The notes under the pieces are model-generated. The model did no database searches. It saw only the letters and a list, made by a program, of their open reading frames with translations, and had not been told where the DNA came from. From positions 22,384,815 through 22,448,814 of the forward strand of contig CM063244.1 of assembly GCA_032158295.1 (NCBI GenBank): a DNA stretch of 64,000 bases. The letters are read 5' to 3'. Made by a program: the position numbers and the translations under genes. Each line of letters begins with the position of its first letter. The stretch's first letter is position 1. The stretch comes from Pycnopodia helianthoides. Lineage: Eukaryota; Echinodermata; Asteroidea; Forcipulatida; Asteriidae. Below, piece after piece: positions 60,479-64,000 of this stretch.

Positions 60479-63201
60479 ATGTGACGTTGGTGCAAGTGAT
60501 CAACTGCATGTAATTTAAAACAATTTCTGCGTTACAGTGTACAACATGGTACAGTATTGCATTGAAGTTTTAATGTATATTTATGGCCTTTTTACACAAG
60601 GCTAATTTTTTCTGGAAACTTTTGAGGCAACCAATTCCACTGCATCCTAGAGAAACACTTGGGTAGTACAAATGAGCAAATTTTCTGACAGTCTGGGGAA
60701 TTCATGTGTCCCTGGAGAATGCCACATTAAGAACTGGTTACTTCTAAAAACTGCCTTACTGTATGATGAGCACCGACATGAACCACGAACCACATGTCCC
60801 ACGGTTACTAATTATACTAATTATACTAACTAGTATTAAAGGTGATTTAATCATTTTGTAAGACCTGTAATGAATGACCCTATCATCGTAAATCATTCCA
60901 GACCATGGCAGGATTGTGTCTTTAATATTACGCTGGCTCCATCATGCTTGGCATTGTGTTAAAAAGACCTGCCACTGGATGATGAGGTGATGTCCTCCAG
61001 CCGTGGTGTTAGGAGGTAGGTGGCTGCAGCTGGTATCATGGACCATGACCTCCAGTCCGAGGTCACATAACACTGGATGTAGTGTTTACTTAAAATGAAA
61101 TTTATTAGGGGTTATTGGGGTGGACAACTTTTTAACTGTAAATGACTGGCATGAGTGGATGGAACCAGTGGGAGACGGTGTACAGGAAGTCATTGTACCA
61201 CATTATGTTCCTAAATGTACAGTCCATTAAAAAAAAAATGAAACAATTTAAAGAGTTTTTCATTTATAAATAGCATGTGGTAATGATTCCAGGAGATCCA
61301 CAAGAGCTACTACTGTAGCACTGTAAAAGGATGATGAAGAAATGTTCAGTTTTTAATATGATGTGAGAGGGGAAAAAAAACAATTAGGGGAAAACCCACA
61401 TGTACAATGCACATAAATCAGGTAGGGAGTAGGGACTGAAAATGCAACCCACTTGCAAGGATTTGAACTGGGGTCGACAGAGATGGACGACATAGCTAAT
61501 CTGATTCCCTTGTTCATCTTGGTGCATAATGAATCAAGAAACAACCTACATGTACATGTACATGTACAGTGTACATTTGTACGATGCATGTAGGCTTAAC
61601 ACCCTTTTGAAACCACTTACCATCAGGGTTTTATAATTTGTTCTTTGTACAGGGACAGGGTTAATTTTTCGGAACCAGAAGAATCATTTGTTTGCGAGAA
61701 TATTATTGTCACAATGACACCCTGACGAAACAAGGGAAAGACAACAAAGGTTCTCTTTAAGAGGAAAATCACCATGAATCGCAAAACCTTGGCCGTATAA
61801 GGCACGCCCGATGCTTGGCCGTGGTATGCTGGAATCTTGGACTATACTCGTACTTTATGTACAGTTGTACAGTGTACATGTACCTCCCATTGAGCTGAAT
61901 ACAATGATTAAAAAATAGCCCAGTCTATGGATCTCTCATAAATGTAATCCTCGTTTTTACAACAAGAGGACGAAGGTCTGGAATAGGGGATTACACAATA
62001 ACTCCAGGATAAAGGGAGATATCGAGTATGAATTCCATTATCCTTTGTCCCTCTTTGTACGGGGGAAATGCAGCATTTCACGGTGATGGGGGAAGTGCAC
62101 TGTTGCACGGTGGGTGCGTGCACTGTGCACGCTACACAATAGAATGTCTGGGCGTGTATTTCTCCGGTAGTCTGAGTTTTACAAAAGCGTGTGTAGACGT
62201 CATCTGATTTCTAGCACAGTAAAATATTGGCGTGTATACAAGTCTACTGGCATTAACCAGGGCAGAGCAATTAATAATTGCTTAAGGACACCAATCATCA
62301 CAAAGGCCAGTCAAGGATTGGAACCGGAATCCTGCAAGTGAGAACTTAAATGCAATAAGAGCGCTAAAGTATAGACTTCTAACAAATTCACTGCTACACA
62401 TTTTAAACATAACAGGTCATGCATTAAGTGAATGCATAACTGCACGCTCTCTACACAGTATGTACGGTAGCATGATGTACTTACAAATGTAGTAGGGTTG
62501 CAAACTGTGCATTGGTCAGCACCGTACATTGTATACATGTATTGCACTTCTATTTAGGGTTGATTCGTGTGTGCAGTACATGTACATTGTACATTGTACT
62601 ATACAGTGTACACTGTAGTACTTCACATTTTGCACCTCAGTGAAGTCCTACTGCATACATTAAATAATCCCTGGTCCCATCTTTTTTTTCAGTCAAGGAG
62701 GAAGCAGTTTTTGGTCTAAAATGTACATCAGAGGATATAGTACATACATTTTGTAAATTGTGGTTTCATTGGGCAAATTGATGCTGTGTGTCAAATAATA
62801 AGAAATTGTGTCAGAGACAAAAAACATGCCTCTGGATTTCCCCAATGTACACATTGTAGAACTCAAATCAGTAGGTCTAAACCTTTCAGTGAGAATGCAG
62901 AGACATTGGGAAGTGACAGAGTTGCTATGGAAGACTACATCTTTTAATTAGGAATGTCATGTCTGAAGGACGTAGGACATACGTGTACTAACAACAGTAC
63001 ATGCACAATTTGCGCAAGTACAAAAACTATTATTTAATGGACACACACGTGTACTACTGCGTAGCTGGTGCACACGTTTATGTCACAGTTTTACATGATT
63101 GACCCCTTGCACTAATGTCACGAAGGCTATACTGTCTGCCATGCTCACCATCACCAATTGCTCTTAAAAATTACAGTAAGCGTGTAACAACGGTCGGTAA
63201 A

Positions 63202-63284
63202 CTGCACTGTACATATAACACACGGGACATTGACTCCCAAAATGGCGCAAACTATTTCAGTGATGACGTCAGGTGAATTGGGTC
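63202..63284 (-). repeat. Arm 2 of a 3.2-kb-spaced inverted repeat
   Basis: Plus strand contains TATAACACACGGGACATTGA and TCAGGTGAATTGGGTC, the inverse of 59932-60013. Most likely two copies of an interspersed repeat in opposite orientation. Confidence 0.75.
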
Positions 63285-64000
63285 AAGACACACTGTTCTG
63301 TACACTCATTCATTGTCATTGTAAACTCATTGTGCAATGGCAAGCATGGCAAGGGTCAAAAACCAGAAAACGTCACAGCCAGTATCTGATATTCACAAGT
63401 CTTGTGTGGTCAGACGTTTTGGCTTCTACCCCAGCGTACAGCCAGCAGTGTGAAGGATTGAACAAGAAGCTTTTTAGTGATAGTTTGATTATTTTACAAT
63501 GATTTGTTCGACACAATAAACCTCCCTTAAAAAAAAAAAAAATTGGCAGCCATAATTATGCTGTAATATTGATTAGCACCCCCACATAACTGACTATGTA
63601 CTTTGTGACATTGACAAGTGGCTGTTGTGTTCATCATGCCGGCATAATCACAATACACTGATGATGTAGAACCAATTATCTTTCATTTTGAGGCTGACAA
63701 AAATGTTCACAGACAGACCAGAGATATGGATAGTTTTATTTTGTATTAATTTTAATATTTACTTTTTGTTTCCCCTGCATTGCTCAACATTCTGCATCTA
63801 TATGTAGTACCCCTTTAATAAAGGACTGTCTGTATTTCAAAAAAGCATTTTATGCTATTTTTTGTATTTATTACAAATTTGTAGTGAATCAAAAACATAT
63901 TAACAGGCCCCGGAATGTAACGAAGGCCACTACGGTGGCCATGGCCTCCGTTGCCCTGATCTTGGGCCTTTGTGCCCCTTCAAAAGTTTCCCAGTGAATT

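Larger units (their letters stand above)
56533..64000. other. Presumed intron 2 of the ERC gene (open at the window end)
   Basis: No exon encoding the next part of the ERC coiled coil was found in 7.5 kb. It contains two GGGCCC-ended elements, a SINE, an inverted repeat pair, many TGTACATGTACA-type palindromic patches (about 59160, 59680, 61550-61580, 62570-62620) and a short poly(A) after AATAAA at about 63516-63541. The last 100 bases resemble 54729-54790 (GATCTTGGGCCTTTGTGCCC versus GGTCTTGGCCTTGGTGCCCC). Confidence 0.55.

Noticed and set aside
63230..63541. Possible coding gene or processed pseudogene ending in AATAAA and poly(A)
   Set aside because: The 90-codon frame overlaps an inverted repeat arm, has no recognisable domain, and no target duplication could be found around the A-run.
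1..64000. CRISPR arrays, operons, prophage or integrated virus
   Set aside because: No regularly spaced repeats with unique spacers, no dense gene packing and no viral genes; the window is spliced animal DNA.

Overview
The window is animal genomic DNA: genes split by GT-AG introns, AT-rich non-coding sequence, and many short non-autonomous transposons. Secreted TSP1 and SRCR proteins, together with the repeat families, point to an echinoderm, tentatively a sea star (inference; I ran no search). No prokaryotic, viral or organellar genes were seen. All gene models were built by hand from splice sites, codon phase and domain motifs.

Layout: (1) 1-10.5 kb holds no recognisable gene, only repeats. 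(2) Gene A (+, 10720-18282) encodes a secreted protein: signal peptide, a six-cysteine TB-like module like the N-terminus of complement properdin, then five TSP1 repeats (TSRs). (3) 18.3-23.2 kb is intergenic. (4) Gene D (-, 30164-23228) has a signal peptide and five TSRs but no visible TB module. (5) Gene B (+, 31832-40578), head to head with D, has a signal peptide, TB-like module, five TSRs and an acidic Ser/Thr-rich tail, which is close to the size and layout of vertebrate properdin. (6) Gene C (+, 42715-49968) has a signal peptide, an F5/8 type C (discoidin) domain and two SRCR domains. (7) From 53391 (+) come the first two coding exons of an ELKS/ERC/CAST presynaptic scaffold gene. Its second exon carries an apparent one-base deletion. 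The remaining 7.5 kb appears to be its next intron.

Genes A, D and B look like a local family: every internal TSR exon is phase 1-1, and in A and D some TSR exons and their intron flanks are nearly identical, so copies arose recently. With the neighbouring F5/8C-SRCR gene they form a roughly 40-kb block of secreted, disulfide-rich proteins plausibly linked to humoral defence or complement. That role is inferred from domains only. TATA boxes lie at suitable distances before A, C and D. None was found for B, whose upstream region holds a tiny retroposed poly(A) insertion with a perfect target-site duplication.

Mobile elements: a TTAA-flanked ~390-bp family (five copies plus a fragment), a second TTAA family (four copies, one split by a nested element with 9-bp target duplications), a ~190-bp GGGTCA-rich family (four copies), tRNA-headed SINEs, GGGCCCAATTTCAT-ended elements, and several satellites.
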